From Rhodocaloribacter litoris (GTDB taxonomy: Bacteria; Bacteroidota; Rhodothermia; Rhodothermales; ISCAR-4553), in the NCBI RefSeq assembly GCF_011682235.2, contig NZ_CP076718.1:62001-126000 (forward strand): a DNA stretch of 64,000 bases. Reading direction: 5' to 3'. Under the pieces are notes generated by a model. It was not told the DNA's origin. It ran no database searches and worked only from the letters and a program-made list of their open reading frames with translations. Made by a program: the position numbers and the translations under genes. Positions 36,515 to 45,255 of the stretch are shown here, piece after piece; the stretch's first letter is position 1; every line of letters begins with the position of its first letter.

Positions 36515-36978
36515 CCGCTCCGGGTGGTGATAAGGATGGCGCCGTTGGCCCCCCGGGACCCGTAGATGGCGGTGGCGGCGGCGTCTTTCAACACCTCGAT
36601 GCGTTCGACGTCGCGGGGGAACAGGCCTGCCACAACCCCGCTGTACGGGCCCGGGCTGGGCACCCCGTCGATGACGAAGAGCGGCTCGTTGCCGCCGTCC
36701 GGGAACACGCTCCCCTGGATCCGCACGACGTAGGACCCTGCCGGCCCGCGCAGCACGGTCACGCCGGCCAGCCGCAGCACCTCTTCGATGCGACGGGCCG
36801 ACGACGCTTCGATCTGCTCGCGCGTGACGACGGACACGGCAGTGGTCAGGCGTTCTTCTTTCTCCGTGCCGTATCCGACGTTGACGTCGCCGTCCTGGCG
36901 ATGCGCAGCGGGCTGGGCGGTTCCGCAGCCGGCCAGCAGCAACAGGAGCACGGGAAGGACGAAACCGGAATCGTTCAT
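36508..36978 (-). CDS. Lipoprotein consisting of a lone TonB-receptor plug domain
   Basis: 156 residues from the ATG at 36978 (MNDSGFVLPVLLLLLAGCG), chosen because it opens a lipoprotein signal with lipobox LLAGC. The mature part matches only the stretch of a SusC-like transporter from the VGYG motif through the end of the plug: VNVGYGTEKEERLTTAVSVV, LFVIDGVPSPGPY, VERIEVLKDAAATAIYGSRG and a final ILITTRSGH. Beta-barrel and regulatory domains are absent, and the protein stops where a barrel would begin. It could interact with TonB or a barrel partner, or be a preserved fragment. It lies between GH53 (convergent) and a GH2 gene (divergent). No LacI operator was seen upstream. Confidence 0.8.
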   Translation of the reverse strand: MNDSGFVLPVLLLLLAGCGTAQPAAHRQDGDVNVGYGTEKEERLTTAVSVVTREQIEASSARRIEEVLRLAGVTVLRGPAGSYVVRIQGSVFPDGGNEPLFVIDGVPSPGPYSGVVAGLFPRDVERIEVLKDAAATAIYGSRGANGAILITTRSGH

Positions 36979-37139
36979 GGCAACCCCCTCCGGGCGGTCG
37001 ATGACCCGGTGGCGCACCGGATACATCGCGTGGGACGAACATGCAGCCTGCTGAAGGTTAACGCGAGGTACGGCGATCCGTTCGCCACCGGCTTTCCGTA
37101 CCGTCCTCATACCCCCTCTTCCCTTTCATCCAGCTCCGT

Positions 37140-39617
37140 ATGGCCATGCTTATCCTCTTCCTCTCGCTGATGCTGGCCTCCGTGCAGGCCACGCCCGTCC
37201 TGCTCGAATCCGGTCAGGACGCTCCACGCCGGCGCCTGCTGATGGACTACGGCTGGCGCTTCACGCGGGGTGACGTGCCCGGAGCCGAGCAGCCCACTTT
37301 CGACGATCAGGCCTGGCGCGTAGTGGATCTTCCGCACGACTGGAGCATCGAGGGGCCCTACGACGAGCACGCCCCCACCACCGGCCGGGGAGGCTACCTG
37401 CCCACCGGCATCGGCTGGTACCGGCGACGCTTCGCGCTGCCGGAGGAGGCAACCGGCCGCCGCATACACGTCGTTTTCGACGGGATCTACCAGCACAGCG
37501 ACGTCTGGATCAACGGACATCATCTCGGTCACCGGCCCAACGGCTACATCTCCTTCGCCTATGACCTGACGCCGTACCTGGTCGAGGGCGAAAACGTGCT
37601 GGCCGTACGGGTGGACAACAGCCGGCAACCCAACAGCCGGTGGTACTCCGGCAGCGGCATCTACCGGCACGCCTGGCTTCTGATCACGGACGTGCTGCAC
37701 CTGGACCTCTGGAGCACCTTCGTCCGCACGCCCCTCGTGGACAGCACCGCCGCCACGGTCGCTGTCACCGCACAGCTGGTGAACACGGACACCACCCGGC
37801 GCACGGGCTCCCTCGAAACGCTGGTGCTCGACCCGAACGGGCATGCGGTGGCTCGCACGATCCTCCCCTTTACCGTGGCACCGGGTGCCTCCGCCACCGC
37901 AGAGGCATCGCTACCGGTCGAGCGGCCGGCTCTCTGGTCCCCCGAGACGCCCGTACGGTACACCCTTCGCCTCCTCGTCCGGGAGCGTGGACGGGTCATC
38001 GATGGAGAAGATACACCGTTCGGCATCCGTCACCTCGCCTTCGAGGCGGACCGGGGCTTCCTGCTCAACGGGCGGCCGGTCAAGATGCGGGGCGTCAACC
38101 TGCATCACGACGGCGGCCCTGTCGGAGCCGCCGTACCCGAAGCCGTCTGGGTGCGCCGCCTGAAGCTCCTCAAGGCCATGGGCGTCAATGCCATCCGGAC
38201 AGCCCACAATCCCCCGGCCCCCGAGTTCCTCGACCTGACCGACCGGATGGGCTTCCTCGTCATGAACGAAGCCTTCGATGAATGGACGCACGGCAAGGTC
38301 GAATACGGGTATCACCGCGACTTCGACACCTGGGCCGAGCGCGACCTGGCCGACTTCATCCGCCGCGACCGCAACCACCCGTCGGTGATTCTCTGGAGCC
38401 TGGGCAACGAGATCGCCGAACAGCATGTCGAGGGCGGGCCCGAAGTCCTGCTCCGTCTTCGGAACGTCGCCCGGCGCGAAGACCCCACCCGGCCCCTTAC
38501 CACCGGCAACGATCACATCGCCGCCGACGACGGCGCCACCACCGAGGCCTTCCTCAGCCTGCTCGACATCGTCGGGTACAACTACGTCGATCGCTGGCAC
38601 GAGCGCCGGGAGTTGTACGCCGAACAGGACCGGCACGCCCACCCTACGTGGAAGATGATCGGTACTGAAAACGTCTCCGTTCGGGGCGTGCGGGGGGCCT
38701 ACTCCCTCGGCGACGACCCCGCACGCGTCGATCCCGACTACACCACCGGCATGATCCGTGCCGCCGAACTGTGGAAGTTCGTCGCCCTGCACGACTACTT
38801 CATGGGCGACTTCATGTGGACGGGCATCGACTACCTGGGCGAAGCCCGGTGGCCCCACAAGAACGCCTCCTCGGGCGTCCTTGACCTCGTCGGCTTTCCA
38901 AAGGACGGCTACCATTTCTACCAGAGCCTGTGGACCGACGCCCCCGTACTCCACCTCTTCCCGCACTGGAACTGGCCGGGACGTGAAGGGCAGTTCATCC
39001 CTGTGCTGGCCTATACCAACGTAGACGCGGTGGCGCTGTACCTGAACGACCGGTTCATTGGCGAAAAACGGCGGCAGTTCCCCCGGCCGGGCACGTCGGG
39101 CTGCTGGAACTGCTACGACGAGCCGCCGGTCCGCGTCACCACGGCAGACCTGCATCTGAGCTGGGACGTCCCCTACGAACCGGGCGTGCTGCGGGCCGTC
39201 GGCAAGCGGAACGGCGAGACGGTCGTCACGGCCGAGGTCCACACGACCGGTCCGCCTGCCGCCCTGCGCCTCGTGGCCGACCGCGACACCCTCGTGGCCG
39301 GCGTACGGGACGTCGGCCACGTGCGCGTGGAGGTCGTCGATGCGGCAGGCCGGGTGGTACCGACGGCAAACAACCCGGTGCACATTCGGATAGAGGGACC
39401 GGCCCGCCTGCTGGCCCTCGGCAACGGCGACCCGGCCGACCACAGCCCCTATCAGGCCACCGAACGGCGCGTCTTCCACGGACTGGCGATGGCCTTCGTG
39501 CAGACGACCGACGATCCCGGATCGGCCCGCCTCACGGCAACGGCCGATGGGCTCCGGAGCGACACCGTCACCCTCACCGTCGTGCCGGCCGCGCCCCCCC
39601 CGCCCCGCCTGCCCTGA
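37140..39617 (+). CDS. Secreted GH2 beta-galactosidase
   Basis: 825 residues with a short signal peptide (MLILFLSLMLASVQA). Jelly-roll domain (WRFTRGDVPGAEQPTFDDQAW; DLPHDWSIEGPY), Ig-like domain, then the barrel with acid/base Glu424 (ILWSLGNEIAEQ) and nucleophile Glu510 (MIGTENVSVRG), and C-terminal Ig-like domains (DUF4982-like, then LRLVADRDTLVAGV). The DLPHDWSIEGPY opening is typical of beta-galactosidases of this subgroup. It would take galactose from oligomers in the periplasm. Transcribed alone, divergent from the plug lipoprotein; no LacI operator found in the 161-base gap. Confidence 0.9.
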   Translation: MAMLILFLSLMLASVQATPVLLESGQDAPRRRLLMDYGWRFTRGDVPGAEQPTFDDQAWRVVDLPHDWSIEGPYDEHAPTTGRGGYLPTGIGWYRRRFALPEEATGRRIHVVFDGIYQHSDVWINGHHLGHRPNGYISFAYDLTPYLVEGENVLAVRVDNSRQPNSRWYSGSGIYRHAWLLITDVLHLDLWSTFVRTPLVDSTAATVAVTAQLVNTDTTRRTGSLETLVLDPNGHAVARTILPFTVAPGASATAEASLPVERPALWSPETPVRYTLRLLVRERGRVIDGEDTPFGIRHLAFEADRGFLLNGRPVKMRGVNLHHDGGPVGAAVPEAVWVRRLKLLKAMGVNAIRTAHNPPAPEFLDLTDRMGFLVMNEAFDEWTHGKVEYGYHRDFDTWAERDLADFIRRDRNHPSVILWSLGNEIAEQHVEGGPEVLLRLRNVARREDPTRPLTTGNDHIAADDGATTEAFLSLLDIVGYNYVDRWHERRELYAEQDRHAHPTWKMIGTENVSVRGVRGAYSLGDDPARVDPDYTTGMIRAAELWKFVALHDYFMGDFMWTGIDYLGEARWPHKNASSGVLDLVGFPKDGYHFYQSLWTDAPVLHLFPHWNWPGREGQFIPVLAYTNVDAVALYLNDRFIGEKRRQFPRPGTSGCWNCYDEPPVRVTTADLHLSWDVPYEPGVLRAVGKRNGETVVTAEVHTTGPPAALRLVADRDTLVAGVRDVGHVRVEVVDAAGRVVPTANNPVHIRIEGPARLLALGNGDPADHSPYQATERRVFHGLAMAFVQTTDDPGSARLTATADGLRSDTVTLTVVPAAPPPPRLP

Positions 39618-39682
39618 ACGGCTGCAACCCGTGCCGCCCGGCGTCACAGTCCCCGCCCCCGGTCGCGACGGTATGGCCGGCC

Positions 39683-41200
39683 TCACGGACGCAGGGGGCC
39701 CGTGTTGCTCACGAAGGCCACCTTCCGGCTATCCGGCGACCACGACGGCACGTTGATCGTCCCCTGCCCGCCGTAGACGTACGCGACGACGCGCGGCACC
39801 CCGCCCCCGGCCGGGATCATCCGCAGGTAGACCTCCTTGTAGAACGGATGATCGTCCGGGGCCACCTCCGGGCCGTACGACAGAAACACGACCCACCGCC
39901 CGTCCGGAGAGACATGGGGAAACCAGTTGTTGAAACCGTCGTCGGTCAACTGTTCGGGCCGGCTTCCGTCGGGGCGCATCCGCCAGAGTTGCATCGTCCC
40001 GCTGCGAACCGAGTTGAAGTAGATGTACTGCCCGTCGGGGCTGTATTCGGGTCCATCGTCGAGGCCGGGGGTATCCGTCAGGCGCACCTCCTCGCCGCCC
40101 CCGGCGGGAATGCGGTAGACGTCATAGTCTCCGCCGCGCAGGGCCGTGTAGACCAGGTAGCGCCCGTCCGGCGACCATCCGTGCAGGTAGGAGGGGCCGG
40201 TAGGCGTCACCTGTACGGGCGTCCCGCCTTCCACCGGCACCGTGTAGACGATGGATTGCCCGTCGTGCGCGTCGCTGTGGTGGCTGATGCCGAGCATCCG
40301 GCCGTCGAACGAGAGCACGTGGTCGTTGTTGTTGGCCGTGGCAAAACCCGTGTCGATCACGTGCGGCGTCCTCGTCTCCAGGTCGAAGCGGTAGAGCCGT
40401 CCGTCTGCGTTGTAGATGAGTGCCCGGCCGTCGGGTGTCCAGTTCGGCGCCTGGATCGACCCCGGCGCACGGTAGACGACCTCCCGGTGACCGGTCTCCA
40501 CCTCCAGGATCTCCAGATTGCTCCCCAGGTAATCCTGGTACGGAACGAGGTCGTCCGGCGCCGGGACGACGATGCGGACGTTGCGGAAGCGGGCTACGGC
40601 GTCATCGTCGTGCGTGCCCACGAACAGGCCCACGTAGAGCGTATCGCCCAGCGGGAGTGTGACCTCGGCGTCGCGGACGAGCGGCTCACCGAAACGCGCC
40701 ACGGCCAGGGTGAAGGTATCCCCGCGGCGGGTGAGCTGGAGAACGTCCGGTCCGGCCACGGCAGAACGCACCGCTTCCGCCCGTGCCCCCGGGGTACGGC
40801 GAAACTGAAGCGCCGCAAGGCCGTCGCCGCGCACGGCGGCACGGACGTGGGCCGCGCTCGCCTCGAGGGACGACCGGACGGCCCAGCCCAGTTCGCTATG
40901 CGGGCCGGCTCCCGCCCCGGGGAAATGTCCTTCCGCCCGCAGGATGAAATCGCCCGCCAGGCGTCGCCACACGAAGTGAAAGGCGTCCCGTTCGTCCTCG
41001 CGGTCGTATCCGGAGCCTTCGATCTGGTAGGTCTGGGTTGCCGGGTCGTAGCGGGCATCGCCGGCGTGCCGTACCGGACCGACGTCGCCGTGAGATTCGA
41101 ACAGCCCGAGGGACTGCGCGAAGGCCGTACCGGCCGGCAGCACCGCCCATAACGCCACGGATCCGAACAGGCGAACCCGGGAAAGCATGTCGCTTCGCAT
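39683..41200 (-). CDS. Secreted TolB-like beta-propeller protein
   Basis: 505 residues: a signal peptide (FGSVALWAVLPAGTAFA), a concanavalin-like beta-sandwich at about 30-210 (FHFVWRRLAGDFILRAEG, LYVGLFVGTHDDDAVARFRNV) and a TolB/PD40 propeller at about 225-500 with repeats such as APNWTPDGRALIYNADG, LHGWSPDGRYLVYTA, GPEYSPDGQYIYFNS and FPHVSPDGRWVVFLS. Such proteins are common next to ThuA-like proteins and sugar oxidoreductases in Bacteroidota and Planctomycetes, but the function is not established. It is the last gene of the leftward epimerase operon, 27 bases after the ThuA-like gene. Confidence 0.75.
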   Translation of the reverse strand: MRSDMLSRVRLFGSVALWAVLPAGTAFAQSLGLFESHGDVGPVRHAGDARYDPATQTYQIEGSGYDREDERDAFHFVWRRLAGDFILRAEGHFPGAGAGPHSELGWAVRSSLEASAAHVRAAVRGDGLAALQFRRTPGARAEAVRSAVAGPDVLQLTRRGDTFTLAVARFGEPLVRDAEVTLPLGDTLYVGLFVGTHDDDAVARFRNVRIVVPAPDDLVPYQDYLGSNLEILEVETGHREVVYRAPGSIQAPNWTPDGRALIYNADGRLYRFDLETRTPHVIDTGFATANNNDHVLSFDGRMLGISHHSDAHDGQSIVYTVPVEGGTPVQVTPTGPSYLHGWSPDGRYLVYTALRGGDYDVYRIPAGGGEEVRLTDTPGLDDGPEYSPDGQYIYFNSVRSGTMQLWRMRPDGSRPEQLTDDGFNNWFPHVSPDGRWVVFLSYGPEVAPDDHPFYKEVYLRMIPAGGGVPRVVAYVYGGQGTINVPSWSPDSRKVAFVSNTGPLRP

Positions 41201-41227
41201 GGTCGTCCTCCTCGTTTTTACCCGTCC

Positions 41228-42013
41228 TCAGGGAACGGGGCACGTCCCCGCCTGGCCGGCCGCATAGAGGATGCCGCCCAGGAGGTGCTGCCGGAAGGCC
41301 GGCTCGGCATAGCTTTCCGGCGTGTGGCCCATCGCCGTGTACCAGGCCCGTCCCCCCTCATAGGCATGGCACCATGCGATGGGGTGATCCCCGCCCATCG
41401 TTCCACCCTCGTACGTCGCCTCGTCGAGCACGGCCAGGACGTGGACGCGCCCCCGCGGGTTGCTCCGGAAGTTGTACCACTCATCCGTGCGCGTCCACCG
41501 TGGCGGCAGGCCCCGGGTCGAAGGGTGGGTGGTATCGGCGAGCACGACCGTGGCCGGCTGGATGGCGGGGTGACCGGCGAAGTAGGCCCCGACGAGCCCG
41601 CCGTAGAACGGCCAGTCGTACTCGGTGTCCGAGGCGGCGTGCACGCCGGCAAAGCCGCCCCCCGCCCGGATGTACCGCTCGAAGGCCTCCTGGCCCGCCT
41701 CGTCGAGGACGTCCTCGCTCGTGTTCAGGAAGACGACGACCCGAAAGCGGGCCAGCGTGCTGTCCGTGAAGGCGGCGGCGTCCTCGGTGGCCTCCACGGC
41801 AAAGCCGTGCGCCTGCCCCAGCGCCCGGATCGCGGCGATACCGTCCGTAATGGAGGCGTGCCGGTAGCCGGCGGTCTTCGAAAAGACGAGTACCGCGAAG
41901 CGCGGCGCGGCCGGATCGTCCCCCTCCCCCCCGTTCCGGGCCGGGGAGGATTCCGACGTACACCCCACCGTGAAAACCGCCAGCACGAGACAGCGCAGGA
42001 TGATCGTTTGCAT
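41228..42013 (-). CDS. ThuA-like domain lipoprotein
   Basis: 261 residues. A lipoprotein signal (LVLAVFTVGCTSES) is followed by a ThuA-type class I glutamine-amidotransferase-like fold: RFAVLVFSKTAGYRHASI, VVVFLNTSEDVLDEAGQEAF, YIRAGGGFAGVHAASDTEYDW (cut here), DEWYNF and AWCHAYEGGRAWYTAMGHT. ThuA is linked to trehalose and other disaccharide use, but the reaction is unknown. It is 27 bases upstream of the propeller protein gene and 124 downstream of the esterase gene. Confidence 0.85.
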   Translation of the reverse strand: MQTIILRCLVLAVFTVGCTSESSPARNGGEGDDPAAPRFAVLVFSKTAGYRHASITDGIAAIRALGQAHGFAVEATEDAAAFTDSTLARFRVVVFLNTSEDVLDEAGQEAFERYIRAGGGFAGVHAASDTEYDWPFYGGLVGAYFAGHPAIQPATVVLADTTHPSTRGLPPRWTRTDEWYNFRSNPRGRVHVLAVLDEATYEGGTMGGDHPIAWCHAYEGGRAWYTAMGHTPESYAEPAFRQHLLGGILYAAGQAGTCPVP

Positions 42014-42137
42014 GGGTATCGAAAGCGTGGATGATATGCAATGTACGACAAGGGTGGAGCCGGCACCAGCGGGCAGACCGGCTCTCCCGGCAGTTGCATG
42101 ATGCCATGGAGATCACGGCACCGGCCTGCGGGTCCGC

Positions 42138-44099
42138 TCACCAGGTGTCGGTGCGGAAGGGGGCGGCGGGCAGGCCCTCCCGGTTGTAGAGGTTAGCGCG
42201 GGCGGGGTTGTTCGCCCAGGCATAGCGGACGGCCACCGGGGCCGGCACGCGGTCGCTCCACACGACGACGCGGTCGCCCTCGATGCGCGCCTCGGCCCAG
42301 ACGAAGCGCCGGTCCGCCCCCGCGACGGCGAAGCCGCGGACGACGCGCCCGCCTTCCCGCGTCACCAGCCCGCCGCCGGCGTGATCGAACGAGACGAAGA
42401 CCCGGCGTCCCTCGACGCTGTGCGACCGGTAGACGGGACCGGAAGCAACGACGTCCTCGCCATAGGCCACCCTGCGTGCAGCCAGGGCCAGCCGGCGGCC
42501 CACGTCCTGCTTGTTGCGCGGGTGGATGTCGTCCGCCTCGCCGAGGTCGATGATGACCGCCTGCGCCGTGTTCGGCAGGGCCAGCGCGGCGTGTTGCGAT
42601 TCGCGCAGGAGCGCCCAGGCGCTCTGCGACGGCGGCGTCTCGTCCTCCGCCATGAAGTTGGCCAGCTGCACCCAGAGGAACGGGAAGTCGCCCAGCCCCC
42701 AGGCCTCGCGCCAGCTCCGGATCATCGTGGGAAACAGCTCGCGGTAGGCATATGCCTCCTCGAGGGTGTTGGCGTTCGACTCCCCCTGGTACCAGATGAC
42801 GCCCCGGATCGGGTACGGCAGCAGGGGGTGCACCATCTTGTTCCACAGCACCGTGGGCACCTGGTTCTTGTTGCCGCTCGTCCCGATCGTCACCTGCCCG
42901 ACCATGAAGCGCCACGGGCCCGGCAGGGGACGCCGCACCCCGTTCACCTCGACGTACACCGCCTCGGGCGACCCGTGGATGCCTCCGCCGCCCTGGTAGT
43001 CCTCCACGCGCACGGCGAGGAGGTTCTCCCCTTCGCGCAGCGCGGCGGGCGGCACCGTGTAGACGCGCGCCAGGTTCCAGGCGTTGTCCGTCCGTCCCAC
43101 CTCGACGCCGCCCACCCAGGTGATGTCCGAGTCGTCGATCATGCCGAGGCCGAGGGTGATCCCCTGCCGGGCCTCCTCCGCCGTCAGGGTGAAGGTGGTG
43201 CGGTACCAGGCCACCCCGTCGACCCCCTCGAAGCCGGCGGCTTCCCAGAGGCCGGGCACGGGGATGGTGAACCAGGCGCTGTCGTCCAGGTCGGGGGCGG
43301 CCCAGCGGGCCTCGCCGTCGACGAGGCCGGGGTCCCGGTCCGGCAGCGTGCCGAGGCGGGCGCGAACGCGGTCCAGGATGGCCTGCTCGCGGGCGGCTTC
43401 CTCCGCCCGGAGGGCTTCGACCGCCGCGGTATCCATCCCCAGCGCCTCCGCACGCATCCACGGCTCGATGCGGCTGCCGCCCCAGGTGGTGTTGATGATA
43501 CCCACCGGCACACCCACGTGCCGCCGCAGCTCCCGGGCAAAGAAGTAGCCGACGGCCGAGAAGTCGCCCACGTGCTCCGGATCGGCCACCTCCCAGGTGC
43601 CCCCCGCCAGCGAGTCCTCCGGCCGGTACGACCACGAGCGCGGCACCTTGAAATGCCGGATCTGCGGATCGTCCGCGGCGACGATCTCGGCTTCGGCGTT
43701 CATTGCATCGGCGACGACCCACTCCATGTTGGACTGCCCCGAGGCCACCCACACGTCGCCGACGAGGATGTCCCGGATCCGGCGGGGCGGCTCCCCTCCG
43801 GCCGCCACCGTCATCTCATGCGGTCCGCCGGCCTCCAGGGCGGGAAGCGCCACCCGCCAGCGGCCATCCCCGCCGGCCGTCGTCTCGTACGCCTGCCCGT
43901 CGAACGTGACGATGACGCGGGTGCCGGGTGCAGCCCATCCCCACACGGGCACGGGCGCCCCCCGCTGCAGCACCATGCCATCCTCAAAGAGCCGGGACAG
44001 CCGGAAGGCGGGGGAGCGTTCCGCGCCTCCACAACCCGCGAGCAGGCACAGGATCAACAAACCGGGAAGGCAGGTCGGGAGAACAGACAATCTTTCCAT
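42138..44099 (-). CDS. SGNH carbohydrate esterase lipoprotein (sialate O-acetylesterase-like)
   Basis: 653 residues. The ATG at 44099 opens a lipoprotein signal (LLILCLLAGCGG); the longer frame to 44837 is antisense to the reductase gene. The SGNH domain starts DVWVASGQSNMEW (Ser123), continues with INTTWGGSRIEPWM and ends with the DDIHPRNKQDVG block supplying the Asp and His. A GH2-like jelly roll is inserted at about 260-400 (WFTIPVPGLWEAAGFEG), as is usual in this family. Family members remove acetyl groups from sialic acid or plant glycans. With no sialic-acid genes here and mannan relics upstream, acetylated hemicellulose is a likelier substrate. It follows the aldo/keto reductase gene by 44 bases. 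Confidence 0.88.
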   Translation of the reverse strand: MERLSVLPTCLPGLLILCLLAGCGGAERSPAFRLSRLFEDGMVLQRGAPVPVWGWAAPGTRVIVTFDGQAYETTAGGDGRWRVALPALEAGGPHEMTVAAGGEPPRRIRDILVGDVWVASGQSNMEWVVADAMNAEAEIVAADDPQIRHFKVPRSWSYRPEDSLAGGTWEVADPEHVGDFSAVGYFFARELRRHVGVPVGIINTTWGGSRIEPWMRAEALGMDTAAVEALRAEEAAREQAILDRVRARLGTLPDRDPGLVDGEARWAAPDLDDSAWFTIPVPGLWEAAGFEGVDGVAWYRTTFTLTAEEARQGITLGLGMIDDSDITWVGGVEVGRTDNAWNLARVYTVPPAALREGENLLAVRVEDYQGGGGIHGSPEAVYVEVNGVRRPLPGPWRFMVGQVTIGTSGNKNQVPTVLWNKMVHPLLPYPIRGVIWYQGESNANTLEEAYAYRELFPTMIRSWREAWGLGDFPFLWVQLANFMAEDETPPSQSAWALLRESQHAALALPNTAQAVIIDLGEADDIHPRNKQDVGRRLALAARRVAYGEDVVASGPVYRSHSVEGRRVFVSFDHAGGGLVTREGGRVVRGFAVAGADRRFVWAEARIEGDRVVVWSDRVPAPVAVRYAWANNPARANLYNREGLPAAPFRTDTW

Positions 44100-44143
44100 G
44101 CGTCTTGTGCGGTTGATCGGGTGGAGCGACACGCCGGCGGCCC

Positions 44144-45145
44144 TCATCCGGCCTCGGCCAGCAGGCGGTCGATGGTTTGCAACTCCGCTTCGGTGAAGGC
44201 CAGGTTGTTCAGCGCGGCGACGTTGTCCTCGATCTGCTCGACGCGGCTGGCTCCGACCAGGGCCGAAGTCACGCCGGGATGGCGGAGCACCCAGGCCAGC
44301 GCCATCTGAGCGAGCGTCTGCCCGCGGGCCCGGGCGAGTTCGTTCAGACGCTGCACGCACCGGACCCGCCCGGGCGTGACCTCCTCCCGCGTCAGGAAGC
44401 CGTGCGGCTTGGCAGCCCGTGACTCCTCCGGGATGCCCTGAAGGTACTTCGTGGTCAGGAGCCCCTGGGCCAGGGGGGAGAAGACGATGCAGCCCATCCC
44501 CACCTCGTCGAGCACGTCCAGCAGGCCGTCTTCGATCCACCGGTCGAACATGCTGTACTTCGGCTGGTGGATCAGGCAGGGCGTACCGAGCGCGCGCAGG
44601 ATGCGCACGGCCTCGCGGGTCTGTTCCGGCCCGTAGTTCGACAGGCCCACGTAGAGGGCCTTGCCCTGGCGCACGGCCTGGTCGAGTGCGCGCATGGTCT
44701 CCTCCAGGGGCGTGTCGGGGTCGGGGCGGTGGTGGTAGAAGATGTCGACGTAATCGAGTCCCATGCGGCGCAGGCTCTGGTCGAGGCTGGCGAGCAGGTA
44801 CTTGCGCGAGCCGCCGTCGCCGTAGGGGCCGGGCCACATGCGGTAGCCGGCCTTCGTGGAGATGATGAGCTCGTCACGATAGCCGGCCAGGTCCCGCCGG
44901 AGGATGCGCCCGAAGGTTTCCTCGGCAGAGCCGGGCGGCGGCCCGTAGTTGTTGGCCAGGTCGAAGTGGGTGATGCCCAGCTCGAAGGCACGGCGCACCA
45001 TGGCCCGGGCGTTCTCGAAGGTATCCACCCCGCCGAAGTTATGCCAGAGGCCGAGCGAGATGGCGGGCAGCACCACCCCGCTGCGACCACAGCGGCGGAA
45101 GGTCATCGTGTCGTAGGCGGGCAGGAGGGGGCGAGGATCGATCAT
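44144..45145 (-). CDS. Aldo/keto reductase (YghZ / glyceraldehyde 3-phosphate reductase type)
   Basis: 333 residues, cytoplasmic TIM-barrel reductase using NADPH. The catalytic tetrad is visible as Asp and Tyr in THFDLANNYGPPPG, Lys in IISTKAGYRMWPG and His in DIFYHHRPD. The RMWPGPYGDGGSRKYLLASL segment is typical of the YghZ/Kv-beta-like branch, which reduces glyceraldehyde 3-phosphate and methylglyoxal in E. coli. The cofactor loop near the end reads LVGASRVEQIEDNVAAL. The substrate here is unknown; the neighbours suggest a sugar-derived aldehyde. It lies 110 bases after the epimerase gene in the same leftward operon. Confidence 0.9.
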   Translation of the reverse strand: MIDPRPLLPAYDTMTFRRCGRSGVVLPAISLGLWHNFGGVDTFENARAMVRRAFELGITHFDLANNYGPPPGSAEETFGRILRRDLAGYRDELIISTKAGYRMWPGPYGDGGSRKYLLASLDQSLRRMGLDYVDIFYHHRPDPDTPLEETMRALDQAVRQGKALYVGLSNYGPEQTREAVRILRALGTPCLIHQPKYSMFDRWIEDGLLDVLDEVGMGCIVFSPLAQGLLTTKYLQGIPEESRAAKPHGFLTREEVTPGRVRCVQRLNELARARGQTLAQMALAWVLRHPGVTSALVGASRVEQIEDNVAALNNLAFTEAELQTIDRLLAEAG

Positions 45146-45255
45146 GACGGCATGGAGGCTGGTTGAGCGTCTTCTCCTTTCCGGGGCGGCGTGTACCCTC
45201 CCCGGCTCCGGGAAGATACACTTTGCGCCGGTACCGGGGCACGGCACCGGCGGGT

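Noticed and set aside
33056-37042. A 1328-codon open frame on the minus strand opposite galK and GH53
   Set aside because: Same reasoning: antisense of well-supported genes, biased composition. Only its upstream end coincides in position with the real plug-lipoprotein gene, which is in a different frame.
36979-37139. LacI-type control of the second GH2 gene and plug lipoprotein gene
   Set aside because: The 161-base divergent gap contains no sequence close to TTGAAYCGRTTCAA, so inclusion in the LacI regulon is not supported by the sequence.
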